A stretch of 9,244 nt of DNA from the NCBI GenBank assembly GCA_017628165.1, contig JAGBZQ010000068.1, forward strand, positions 1 through 9,244. The letters are read 5' to 3'. A model generated the notes under the pieces. That model did no database searches, was not told where the DNA came from, and worked only from the letters and a program-made list of their open reading frames with translations. The DNA is from Kiritimatiellia bacterium (lineage in GTDB: Bacteria; Verrucomicrobiota; Kiritimatiellia; RFP12; UBA1067). The position numbers and the translations under genes were made by a program. Below are positions 1-6,784 of the stretch, piece after piece. Numbering within the stretch: the stretch's first letter is position 1; every line of letters begins with the position of its first letter.

Positions 1-103
1 ACTTCTTCGTCTGCGCGAGCAGCGGCGATTCCGCCGCGTCCGCGCCGAGCGCCCCCGCAGCCGCGAACGCCGCGGCCCCACCGATGAATTCCTTGCGTGT
101 CAT
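1..103 (-). CDS. N-terminal fragment of an exported protein (Tat-like or Sec signal peptide)
   Basis: Only the first 34 codons are in the window; the gene continues off the left edge, so its function cannot be read. The peptide begins MTRKEFIGGAAAFAAAG and goes on with an Ala-rich stretch to about residue 27, which is a signal peptide. T-R-K-E-F-I resembles a Tat motif but has Arg-Lys rather than the twin Arg, so Sec export is also possible. Leaders of this kind are common on secreted oxidoreductases, sulfatases and sugar isomerases of PVC bacteria. An in-frame ATG at 110-112 would add three residues (MAD). I prefer the ATG at 101-103 because an AAGGA (114-118) lies 10 bases before it, but only one base before the upstream ATG. 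The coding DNA is about 71% G+C over the first 110 bases, clearly richer than the neighbouring genes, although Ala-rich leaders are GC-rich anyway. Confidence 0.75.
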   Translation of the reverse strand, partial: MTRKEFIGGAAAFAAAGALGADAAESPLLAQTKK

Positions 104-127
104 ATCCGCCATTTCCTTTCACCGCCA

Positions 128-156
128 ATTCTATCAAATGCGGTGGAATCGCGCAA
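128..156 (-). promoter_or_regulatory. Putative sigma70-type promoter of the left-end exported-protein gene
   Basis: Read on the minus strand, TTGCGC (156-151) and TAGAAT (133-128) are separated by 17 bases. The -10 matches the consensus at 5 of 6 positions, the -35 only at its first three. A start site near 121 would leave a leader of roughly 18 bases before the ATG at 103, containing AAGGA. The rest of the gap (157-205) shows a CCCC/GGGG inverted repeat but no convincing terminator for the TIM-barrel gene upstream, so read-through is also possible. Confidence 0.4.
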
Positions 157-205
157 CCCCATCAAATTAGGGGGCATCCTTTTTATCTCAGCCGCTGGGT
201 CGCCG

Positions 206-1231
206 TTAACATCGAACCGGAAATTGCGAATTGGCCGCACTAAGAATCCGAGGGTCTGACCCCATTGGTGGGGTGAAAGTGACTGAAAAATCAGACTTAT
301 AAGTCTTTAATAGAGCAAGTGATTTTAATAAAGAAACTTCTGAAACATGACTTTTAGGCTCAAAAACAATATGCCGGACATTTGCCATCATCTGGGAAAG
401 CGCGGCAAAATCCACAGCCCCTGCGCCTGGCTCGAGATGATCGTCAAAATAATCCTTCACATCGTTAAGATGCATCCCCCGGATATGCCCACCAGAAGAA
501 AGATCATCTACAATCCTTTGCGCATCCTCATCCACCCAACCATGCTTCATGCGTACATGATGATGCCCCGTATCAAACCACGCCTTGACAGGAGCGTCCT
601 TAAAATGCTCGACAAGAGATAGACTTTCGCGCTCATCCGGAAAGCCCTCAAGATACGGAAGATTCTCAAGAGCAAGAACTATTCCGTTTTTCAAAAGAAC
701 GGGCATAAACGCCTCAAGCTCTGCTTTGAAAATCTCAAACACCTTCGCAGCCCTCTTTCTCCGGCGCGAAAGCGCCCTTCCAAGCACCTTTAAGTATGAT
801 GCTCCTCTGGCATCATATTCGACATCGGAAAGTTTGCCGTGAAGAAAGCCTGAATTCATCCGCCTGTCAAACAATGACGAAATCGAGATCCTGCCCGCAT
901 GAAGAATTACCGTATCCGCGCCAAGGACTGAGGCCATTTCCACCGTCTTCGCCAAATAAAGCCGCGCCAGCGCACGCTCGTTCTCATTGGCGCTCGCAAG
1001 CGAATAAAGCTCCGGACTTCCGCATGGAGCCGAAATCGGAACAGGCGCATACGCATGGACACTTACCACAGGAATTTCGCTCAGACGCCTCTTAAATCCC
1101 TCTATCTGAAAAGCCGATGTATTAAACCCGAGCTCCAACGCATCGAAACCCATCTTCAACGCCAGATCGGCAATTTCCTCTCCGCTCTCAATCTTCTGAT
1201 TGCACCAGTTTGTGGAAAGAGCGAACTTCAC
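206..1231 (-). CDS. Xylose-isomerase-like TIM-barrel protein (sugar phosphate isomerase/epimerase, AP-endonuclease-2 superfamily)
   Basis: This 341-residue cytoplasmic protein has the layout of a metal-dependent TIM barrel of the xylose-isomerase-like superfamily, which contains sugar isomerases and epimerases as well as endonuclease IV. Likely metal and substrate residues sit at the ends of successive strands: H59 (SVHA), H111 (ILHAG), E189 (ALENLP), D220 and H223 (FDTGHHH), H254 (MHLND) and E291 (VFEP). No signal peptide is seen. The start is GTG, and its GTGA overlaps the holB stop, so translation is probably coupled; an AGGA lies 10 bases upstream. The last helix should finish near residue 312. 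The remaining 29 residues are encoded by a palindrome-rich stretch and look like an accidental extension. A basic patch (SRRRKR, 155-160) lies in the region between strands. The substrate cannot be told from sequence; a sugar-phosphate role is the default, and a nucleic-acid role is only a possibility suggested by the holB neighbour. Confidence 0.85.
   Translation of the reverse strand: MKFALSTNWCNQKIESGEEIADLALKMGFDALELGFNTSAFQIEGFKRRLSEIPVVSVHAYAPVPISAPCGSPELYSLASANENERALARLYLAKTVEMASVLGADTVILHAGRISISSLFDRRMNSGFLHGKLSDVEYDARGASYLKVLGRALSRRRKRAAKVFEIFKAELEAFMPVLLKNGIVLALENLPYLEGFPDERESLSLVEHFKDAPVKAWFDTGHHHVRMKHGWVDEDAQRIVDDLSSGGHIRGMHLNDVKDYFDDHLEPGAGAVDFAALSQMMANVRHIVFEPKSHVSEVSLLKSLALLKTYKSDFSVTFTPPMGSDPRILSAANSQFPVRC
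252..306. repeat. Cluster of short palindromes with a GGGTCTGACCC core, inside the 3' end of the TIM-barrel gene
   Basis: Four small inverted repeats lie back to back in 55 bases: GGGTC-T-GACCC at 252-262; CCCCA-TTGG-TGGGG at 260-273; CTGA-AAAA-TCAG at 283-294; and a perfect 14-bp palindrome AGACTTATAAGTCT at 293-306. On the minus strand the last forms a 5-bp hairpin followed by GATTTTT. From general recollection, GGGGTCAGACCC-type sequences are scattered in many bacterial genomes and often accompany REP-associated tyrosine transposases; no transposase is present here. Whether this copy is part of a dispersed family cannot be judged from one window. Confidence 0.55.
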
Positions 1232-2037
1232 TTGAACTGAATCCTGTCCATCATGAGAGAAAGAACGGCCTCGTCGTTCATAGACTTCTCACTCTGACGG
1301 TATGCCGCCTCTACCGCCTCGATATTCCTGAACGCCTTGAAAAACGGAACAGCCCCGCGCAGCATACTCTTACGGACGAACCCCATAACAGTCTTGAAGA
1401 ACGCCTTGCGCACCAAGGAAAAATCCTCGTCAGCGGACTCATCTTTAATCTCCTGTAGAATCTCCGCAAGGCGCTTTGCTGCAAGCGAACGGTCAAAAAC
1501 GCTGTTGTATACAGCATCATCTAAAACCTCCGCCACGTCCTCATATCGCTCGCCTTCGAGAATCCCGTCAGAAAGAGGCAGATCAATCCGCTGCGAACGC
1601 GAAATTATAGTGGGAAGAATTGCATCCGGAGCGTCCGTCTGAAGGATGAAAAGCGTCTTCGGCGGAGGCTCTTCAAGAGTCTTCAAAAATGCGTTGGCGG
1701 CCTCGGGCTCCATCCTGTCAGCCCCTACGATTACGCCCACCTTCCACCCGCCGGAAAATGCGGTGACTGACATTGGCCCGACAATCTTTTCACGCATGGA
1801 TTTCACATGAATCGTGCGGCTTTTCCCCTCGGGCTCAAGATAGGCTATGTCGGGATGTATGCGGCCTTCCACCTGCGAAATCTCATTAGGGAATAAGCGC
1901 TTTAAAATCATATCCGTCAAGACATCGCATTCACCGCGCAAATCCCCCGAGAGGAGATAGCCGTGTGCCGCCTTGCCGGATTCAAGCGCGTGCGCTATCA
2001 GCTTAAACGCTTCAGCTGCGAGCATACTTCCCCCCAT
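1228..2037 (-). CDS. holB: DNA polymerase III subunit delta' (clamp-loader component)
   Basis: Delta-prime is the non-ATPase stator of the clamp loader that places the sliding clamp on DNA. The AAA+ family pattern is clear: AHGYLLSG near residue 24, HPD at 61-63, the ANAFLKTLEEPP block at 114-125, and the SRx motif (S146-R147) that supplies an arginine to the neighbouring ATPase subunit. The Walker A position reads SGDLRGECDV, which is degenerate as expected for delta-prime. The four-cysteine zinc module usual between the P-loop region and HPD is absent. At 269 residues it is shorter than the E. coli protein (334), mostly in the C-terminal part. The gene overlaps the end of tmk, a very common tmk-holB arrangement. 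The start is uncertain: ATG at 2037 gives a 40-base overlap, while an in-frame ATG at 2025 (residue 5) has a G-rich GGGGGGA just before it and is at least as plausible. Confidence 0.92.
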   Translation of the reverse strand: MGGSMLAAEAFKLIAHALESGKAAHGYLLSGDLRGECDVLTDMILKRLFPNEISQVEGRIHPDIAYLEPEGKSRTIHVKSMREKIVGPMSVTAFSGGWKVGVIVGADRMEPEAANAFLKTLEEPPPKTLFILQTDAPDAILPTIISRSQRIDLPLSDGILEGERYEDVAEVLDDAVYNSVFDRSLAAKRLAEILQEIKDESADEDFSLVRKAFFKTVMGFVRKSMLRGAVPFFKAFRNIEAVEAAYRQSEKSMNDEAVLSLMMDRIQFK

Positions 2038-2633
2038 ACTTCATCAGGAGATTTAGACGCATCCACCACAGCAATCCGCTCTGGATTTGCCTGAGCAAGG
2101 AAACAAAAACCTTCGCGCAGCCTTGCATGAAAAGCATCGCCTGCAAGCTCAATACGATCAGCCGACGTATTCGTGGCGGCCTCACGCCGCCGCATCCGCT
2201 CACGGGCAACCTCTATGGGAGCATCGAGAAGGATTGTCAAATCAGGCGTAAGCCCCTCGCAGGCAAAGGCGTTGGCAACCTCCAAGAAATCAAGCGGAAG
2301 CCCGCGCCCATATCCCTGATAGGCAAAAGTGGAATCACTGAATCTATCACTAACCACCCACACGCCGCGTTCAAGCGCCGGACGAATGACATTGCGCACA
2401 AGCTGTGCGCGCGCAGCAAGAAAAAGAAGGAGCTCCGAGCGGTCACACGGAGGATCCTCGTGCTCATCCTTCAAAAGAGCGCGAACAAGCTCTGATAGAC
2501 GCGTTCCGCCAGGCTCACGCGTGAGAAGCACCTCATAACCCTCTCCGCGGAGAAACTCCTCAAGACGCTTGACCTGCGTAGACTTCCCGGATCCCTCTCC
2601 ACCTTCAAAGGTTATAAACTTCCCGCGCGCCAT
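1998..2633 (-). CDS. tmk: Thymidylate kinase (dTMP kinase)
   Basis: It phosphorylates dTMP to dTDP with ATP, the step that commits thymidylate to dTTP for replication. From the ATG at 2633 the protein has 211 residues, normal for the family. It begins MARGKFITFEGGEGSGKST, with the P-loop at residues 11-18. TREPGGT follows at 38-44, the DRF motif at 96-98 leading into SxxAYQG, and an Arg-rich LID (RERMRRR, about 144-150). A P-loop without arginine together with a basic LID is the bacterial (E. coli-like) class. The frame stays open upstream, giving 22 more residues with no family similarity that run back over the thrS stop; I reject that longer form. The spacing from the thrS stop is 16 bases. 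The ribosome binding site is only a weak G-rich run, so coupling to thrS translation is likely. Confidence 0.96.
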   Translation of the reverse strand: MARGKFITFEGGEGSGKSTQVKRLEEFLRGEGYEVLLTREPGGTRLSELVRALLKDEHEDPPCDRSELLLFLAARAQLVRNVIRPALERGVWVVSDRFSDSTFAYQGYGRGLPLDFLEVANAFACEGLTPDLTILLDAPIEVARERMRRREAATNTSADRIELAGDAFHARLREGFCFLAQANPERIAVVDASKSPDEVWGEVCSQLKRLS

Positions 2634-2649
2634 CAGCCGCCCCCAAGCC

Positions 2650-4392
2650 TTATGTCGCGTCAGCAATCTTGGCCGAAAGAACCGCGGCAAGATCAGCAAC
2701 GCTCATAGCACCGAGATCTCCATCTACACGCGAACGGACAGAAATCGTGCCGGCCGCTTCGTCACGCGGGCCAACAACCACCTGATAAGGTATCTTCTGG
2801 AGCGTAGCCTCACGGATCTTGGCGCCAAGCTTATCGGGCGCGGAATCGACATCCACACGGAAGCCTGCCGCCTTAAGCTCGGAAGCCACATTATTTGCGT
2901 ATGCAAGAGCCTTATCGCTGACAGGAAGGACGCGCACCTGCTCGGGCGCAAGCCAAAGCGGGAATGCTCCTGCATAATGCTCGATAAGAATGCCAAAGAA
3001 ACGCTCAATAGACCCGAGAAGTGCGCGATGCACCATGTAGGGACGGTGATCCTTTCCATCAGCCCCCACGTAAGTGAGGTCAAAGCGCTCTGGGAGATTG
3101 AAATCGAACTGCACGGTGCCAAGCTGCCATGGACGACCGAGAGCATCCTTGATTTTCATATCGATCTTGGGACCATAGAACGCGCCGCCGCCCTCATCGA
3201 CCTCGTAGGAAAGCCCTTCTTGCTCAAGAGCATCTTTGAGAGACTCTGTTGCCTGCTCCCAGCGGCTCTCCTCGCCAACGGCTTTTGCCGGCTTGGTAGA
3301 AAGATATGCCTGAATATCGTGAAAACCGAAACGCCCAAGCATATCCTTGGCAAAGCGGACTGTATCCTTTATCTCCTGAACAATCTGATCGGCCGTACAG
3401 AGAATGTGGGCGTCGTCCTGCGTAAAGCCGCGGACACGGAAAAGACCGTGACGGACACCGTCCTTTTCATAGCGGTATACGGTGCCAAGCTCGGCTAAAC
3501 GCATCGGAAGATCGCGATAACTGCGCTTCTTTGCCTGATAAACCTGAATGTGGAACGGGCAGTTCATCGGCTTGACGTAGTACTCCTCCACGTAAGCGTC
3601 AGAGCCATCACCCTCTTGAACCTTCATACAAGGGAACATTCCCTCCTTGTAGAAACCAAGATGACCGGAAGTCTGCCAAAGGTTACTGCGGCCTACATGA
3701 GGCGTAAAGACAATCTCATAACCGGCCTCATAATGCTTCTTGCGCCAGTACTCCTCTATGGCAACGCGGATGCGCGCTCCCTTGGGAAGCCAATGCACAA
3801 GACCCGGTCCCACGGAATCCGTGATGGAAAAAAGCTCAAGCTGCTTGCCGAGAATGCGATGATCACGCTTCCTCGCCTCCTCTTCACGGGCAATGATGGC
3901 TTCAAGCTCGGCAATATCCTTTGCCACAATGCCGTAAACGCGCTGAAGCATCTTGTTCTTTTCGTCGCCGCGGTAATAGCTGCCGGCCACACGAACAAGC
4001 TTTACAACACCAATCTGGCTTGAGCGCTCCACGTGAGGACCGCGACACATTTCCACATAATCGCCCACCGTATAAGTGGAGATATCCTCGCCCTCCGGAA
4101 TGTCCGCCAGACGCTCAAGCTTGTAAGTCTGCCCTGCAAGCAATGCCTCACACTCTGCACGAGAGACTACCTTCTTAACGAAAGGCTCATCAAGCGCGAT
4201 AAGACGACGGATTTCCTCCTCGATCTTTGGAAAATCATCTGTCGAAATACGATGCGGCAGATCGAAATCGTAATAAAAACCATCATCCGTGGCTGGGCCG
4301 ATATCAACCTGGACATTTTCAAAAACATTCGAAACGGCGCGCGCCATGATATGCGCGGCCGAGTGCCTTCTTTCTTGTTCACTGATATTCAT
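2650..4392 (-). CDS. thrS: Threonyl-tRNA synthetase lacking the N-terminal TGS domain
   Basis: A class II synthetase that charges tRNA-Thr. From the chosen ATG it has 580 residues against about 640 in E. coli, and the missing part is the N-terminal TGS domain: the protein opens almost directly into the editing domain. The editing site is intact, with H10 and H14 (HSAAH) and C116 and H120 (CRGPH). The catalytic core has all three zinc ligands: C278 (MNCPFH), H329 (TQDDAH) and H455 (MVHRALLGS). Motif 2 is seen in VYRYEKDGVRHGLFRVRGF, and motif 3 around residues 455-470. The anticodon-binding domain begins near PLWLAPEQV (residue 478) and runs to the end. The start at 4392 is set by AAGGAG four bases upstream; a 13-residue upstream extension in the open frame lacks this site. 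The gene lies 14 bases after the beta-helix gene and 16 before tmk. No T-box leader is visible. Confidence 0.97.
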   Translation of the reverse strand: MNISEQERRHSAAHIMARAVSNVFENVQVDIGPATDDGFYYDFDLPHRISTDDFPKIEEEIRRLIALDEPFVKKVVSRAECEALLAGQTYKLERLADIPEGEDISTYTVGDYVEMCRGPHVERSSQIGVVKLVRVAGSYYRGDEKNKMLQRVYGIVAKDIAELEAIIAREEEARKRDHRILGKQLELFSITDSVGPGLVHWLPKGARIRVAIEEYWRKKHYEAGYEIVFTPHVGRSNLWQTSGHLGFYKEGMFPCMKVQEGDGSDAYVEEYYVKPMNCPFHIQVYQAKKRSYRDLPMRLAELGTVYRYEKDGVRHGLFRVRGFTQDDAHILCTADQIVQEIKDTVRFAKDMLGRFGFHDIQAYLSTKPAKAVGEESRWEQATESLKDALEQEGLSYEVDEGGGAFYGPKIDMKIKDALGRPWQLGTVQFDFNLPERFDLTYVGADGKDHRPYMVHRALLGSIERFFGILIEHYAGAFPLWLAPEQVRVLPVSDKALAYANNVASELKAAGFRVDVDSAPDKLGAKIREATLQKIPYQVVVGPRDEAAGTISVRSRVDGDLGAMSVADLAAVLSAKIADAT

Positions 4393-4396
4393 ATCG

Positions 4397-4402
4397 CTCC
4401 TT
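4397..4402 (-). promoter_or_regulatory. Ribosome binding site of thrS
   Basis: Minus-strand AAGGAG lies four bases before the ATG at 4392, one of the strongest Shine-Dalgarno sequences in the window. It fixes the thrS start and therefore the absence of a TGS domain. It lies within the 14-base gap after the beta-helix gene. Confidence 0.8.
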
Positions 4403-4406
4403 AAAA

Positions 4407-5777
4407 TCATTCTGCGCCATCTATGACGCAATCGCGCAACTCAAGACCCTTAGACCCGTCATGGACCTCAAAACCCTCCATTGCGCCAAATTCCGAATTT
4501 TTAACAACAACACCCGATGGCTTGAAATCGCCGCGCCCGGACTTGGAATATCGCCATCTCCATGTCTGCTTGGGAAGCGAAAACTTTGAGAATATCACAT
4601 TCTCCATCTCATCTGACGCTGACGAAGCCACTGTATTCCCATGGGAGACATCTGTAAAAGAAACATTCACAAACGCCGAATCCCTAAGACGCTGAATATT
4701 AAAAATCTGACATTCCAGCCCCGAACCCTTAACCCCATAGACGATGAGATTCTCGGCCCACTTCCTGGGAGGCATCGGAACCACACTCATAAAGTCAGAC
4801 GATACTCCGCCCTCTACCGGCACAACATCCTCGGCAACGCAATTCACGATAAGAGAATCTGAGCCGGGGAAAGCCTTGCAGGCCACTGATGAAACCTTGT
4901 GACCGCGAAGAAGGGATGCCACCGGACCGGTGGACATTCCTGTGGTAGCTCCGCCGGTAACATACGCCATAAGCTTATTGCCAAAAGGCGAAGACTGGCC
5001 GCTTTCTCGCCCGAGAGTATTAGAAAAAGTGCAGTTCTCAAACCATGCGACGCTCTTGGCGCCCTCTCCCATGACAATCGCGCCGTACTCGCCGTCTGAA
5101 ACACTGCAAGTAAGGTTCAAGTCTTTGAAACGAAGCTTATCTGTCCCCGGACGTCCAGCGAGAACCTCCACCTTGCTGCGATCTACACCAGGAGCAAGCG
5201 TGATGAGAGTCCAAAATTTTCGTTCAAACCCGCCGCCAAGCATTTTAAGAGAATACGAGCCCTCCTTCAGATACACAGTACCGCCGTCACCGGCCTTCTT
5301 CACGCCCTGCGCAAGCGACTTGACGGGAGAAGCCTCCGAACCATCGGCAAATTCATTACCTTTAAGCGAATCAACCCAAACAGTCTTCTTTGATCCGAGA
5401 GTAGAGCCTCCGTTTGCGTAAAGAACAATCTCAGGCAGGACGTGCGACGCGCCATCACCCGATATGATCTTGGCTCCAAGGAGATATCCCCTGTCGCCAA
5501 GCTTGGAGGAAAGTTTACTTGCCGGGAATGGAGCAACAAACTCCATCACCCCGGTTCTGTCATTTAAAACAGCCTCTTTGGCGACAAAAAACTTTTTGCC
5601 GTTGATTGTAAATTCAACGCTCACGCCCTTGTCGTGAAAGGCCACGACGCCAGCTTTGAAAGTGCCCGTTACGCGCTGATGCGGAACGACATCCCAAGCG
5701 GCGATGGGCCGCCCTGCAAAAAGAGGGGCGGCCATAAGCGCGATAAGAACTACCAACAAACCTTTTTTCATCGCCAT
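4407..5777 (-). CDS. Secreted right-handed parallel beta-helix protein
   Basis: This 456-residue protein starts with a Sec signal peptide (MAMKKGLLVVLIALMAAPLFA, probable cleavage after residue 21). Residues about 27-122 form a beta-rich domain that I do not recognise. From residue 131 the pattern changes to KTVWVDSLKGN, then DGSEASPVKSLAQGV and GGTVYLKEGSYSL, the standard opening of pectin-lyase-like beta-helices. Rungs of short strands with Asn/Cys ladders (LNLTCS, FENCTFS, LIVNCV, LRDCVIDG) follow to the C-terminus. Such folds bind or cleave polysaccharide; no catalytic set could be assigned, so an enzyme activity is not claimed. The start lies 9 bases after the DUF1080 stop without a clear ribosome site, so coupling is likely; a second ATG two codons later is equally possible. 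With the DUF1080 protein it suggests work on carbohydrate outside the cytoplasm. Confidence 0.85.
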   Translation of the reverse strand: MAMKKGLLVVLIALMAAPLFAGRPIAAWDVVPHQRVTGTFKAGVVAFHDKGVSVEFTINGKKFFVAKEAVLNDRTGVMEFVAPFPASKLSSKLGDRGYLLGAKIISGDGASHVLPEIVLYANGGSTLGSKKTVWVDSLKGNEFADGSEASPVKSLAQGVKKAGDGGTVYLKEGSYSLKMLGGGFERKFWTLITLAPGVDRSKVEVLAGRPGTDKLRFKDLNLTCSVSDGEYGAIVMGEGAKSVAWFENCTFSNTLGRESGQSSPFGNKLMAYVTGGATTGMSTGPVASLLRGHKVSSVACKAFPGSDSLIVNCVAEDVVPVEGGVSSDFMSVVPMPPRKWAENLIVYGVKGSGLECQIFNIQRLRDSAFVNVSFTDVSHGNTVASSASDEMENVIFSKFSLPKQTWRWRYSKSGRGDFKPSGVVVKNSEFGAMEGFEVHDGSKGLELRDCVIDGAE

Positions 5778-5786
5778 GTTCTAAAA

Positions 5787-6764
5787 TCAATCAATAGCCT
5801 TGCGGAGAATCATATTCTTGAAATCGGCGTCAGAATGGTCACCCTGAAGATAGATGGGGCCTGGCACGAACTCGTTGGCATCGATAGCTCCACCGGTAAC
5901 GCCGACCACAGGAACGTTGTCAAGAATCGTCTGCCCGTTAAGAACGACCGTGAGGTGGCGCTTATAGAGCGTGACGCTCACATGCTGCCACTCGCCCGCG
6001 GGCTTCTCGGCGGCAACGCTTGGAACCGTACGCCCATAATAAGCGGCCATGTTGTGCTCATTGACCGGCTTGCCGTAGCTGTCAACAACCTGGATCTCAT
6101 AACGGCCGCGAAGATATACGCCAGAGTTGGAACCCTGCGGGACGCGGACGTCATACTCAAGGTTGAAGTCGTAGAAATCATCGCACTTCGTCTTGAGGTT
6201 AGCTCCGCCATGATTCCACTTGCCATCCTTGTTGCGTCCGAGGTTGTTGGAGAGGACTCCATTCTCAAACTTCCATGCGAACTTGGCCTTTGGATTCATA
6301 GTCTCCCAGCCATCAAGACCGTTCTTGAGAAGATCAATCGGCTCGCCAAACTTGGCGTCCTTCGTGGAGACCTTGCTACAAATCGGAGGATTGCGCCAGC
6401 CGGTCACAACACCTTCAGACTTGCCGTCTTTCCGAATAATTTCAGCCTTCAACTCCTTGCCGTTGACCTCACCCTTCACTTTGAAACCCCACGGATGATC
6501 GAATGAAAACTTGTTGCCGTCGAGAACAACATTCTTCATCTGAGTAGGAGAAGCCCAGCGCCAGAGAACGAGAGCCTTGGGAGCGCTGCTCTTGGAATCA
6601 CGCTCAACGATCATGCTTCCGGCGAACATGCTGTTGTAAGGAAGCTTAAGCCCCCAGTTGCCCACGACGGGATTCTTGGAGCAGCAAGATGAACATTCGG
6701 CGGCAGAACTGAAACCTGCAAACACAAATGCGAAGGCTGAAGTGAGAAGAACTTTTGCGTTCAT
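5787..6764 (-). CDS. Secreted DUF1080 protein (3-keto-disaccharide hydrolase / LamG-like family)
   Basis: The 325-residue product has a Sec signal peptide (about residues 1-22, ending FSSAA). The mature end would begin ECSSCCSKN, an unusual cysteine cluster. Residues about 33-128 form an N-terminal beta-rich domain, starting GNWGLKLP, that often accompanies DUF1080. Residues about 140-325 are the DUF1080 jelly-roll: LLKNGLDGWE at 145-154, SGVYLRGRYEIQVVDSYG at 214-231, and the family ending GPIYLQGDHSDADFKNMIL at 302-320. Members are secreted, abundant in PVC bacteria and Bacteroidetes, and some hydrolyse 3-keto-disaccharides; the substrate here is unknown. Cys24 is preceded by Glu, so this is not a lipobox and the protein is probably soluble. 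An AAAGGA lies about six bases before the ATG. The gap to the FHA gene upstream is 20 bases. Confidence 0.9.
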   Translation of the reverse strand: MNAKVLLTSAFAFVFAGFSSAAECSSCCSKNPVVGNWGLKLPYNSMFAGSMIVERDSKSSAPKALVLWRWASPTQMKNVVLDGNKFSFDHPWGFKVKGEVNGKELKAEIIRKDGKSEGVVTGWRNPPICSKVSTKDAKFGEPIDLLKNGLDGWETMNPKAKFAWKFENGVLSNNLGRNKDGKWNHGGANLKTKCDDFYDFNLEYDVRVPQGSNSGVYLRGRYEIQVVDSYGKPVNEHNMAAYYGRTVPSVAAEKPAGEWQHVSVTLYKRHLTVVLNGQTILDNVPVVGVTGGAIDANEFVPGPIYLQGDHSDADFKNMILRKAID

Positions 6765-6784
6765 ATTTTTCCTTTCTTATTCTT

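Noticed and set aside
157..184. Plus-strand CCCC/GGGG hairpin followed by a short T run, resembling a terminator
   Set aside because: The stem is four pairs with a nine-base loop, the T run is five bases away, and no plus-strand gene ends here. On the minus strand there is no T run after it.
293..325. Minus-strand AGACT-TATA-AGTCT hairpin followed by GATTTTT as a terminator inside the TIM-barrel gene
   Set aside because: The stem is short and AT-rich and the frame continues through it, so I list it only as part of the palindrome cluster.
2634..2699. Longer tmk start giving 22 extra N-terminal residues
   Set aside because: Thymidylate kinases begin just before the P-loop strand, and the extension would overlap the thrS C-terminus.
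2569..3498. 309-codon open frame on the plus strand opposite thrS
   Set aside because: It lies antisense to the strongly supported thrS core and the start of tmk, has no recognisable domain, and reflects codon bias of the real gene.
4393..4431. Longer thrS start 13 codons upstream
   Set aside because: The residues do not resemble ThrRS and overlap the end of the beta-helix gene, while the ATG at 4392 has a strong AAGGAG.
4393..4700. T-box or other leader riboswitch before thrS
   Set aside because: The upstream DNA is coding sequence of the beta-helix gene, with a 14-base gap and no T-box motif seen.
5634..6506. 290-codon open frame on the plus strand opposite the DUF1080 gene
   Set aside because: It is antisense to a clear DUF1080 domain and shows no family features or ribosome site.
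6640..6650. GGAAGCTTAAG shared between the DUF1080 gene and the FHA repeat array
   Set aside because: It encodes GLKLP within the usual opening of the DUF1080-associated N-terminal domain. An 11-base match with the same favoured codons is probably chance.
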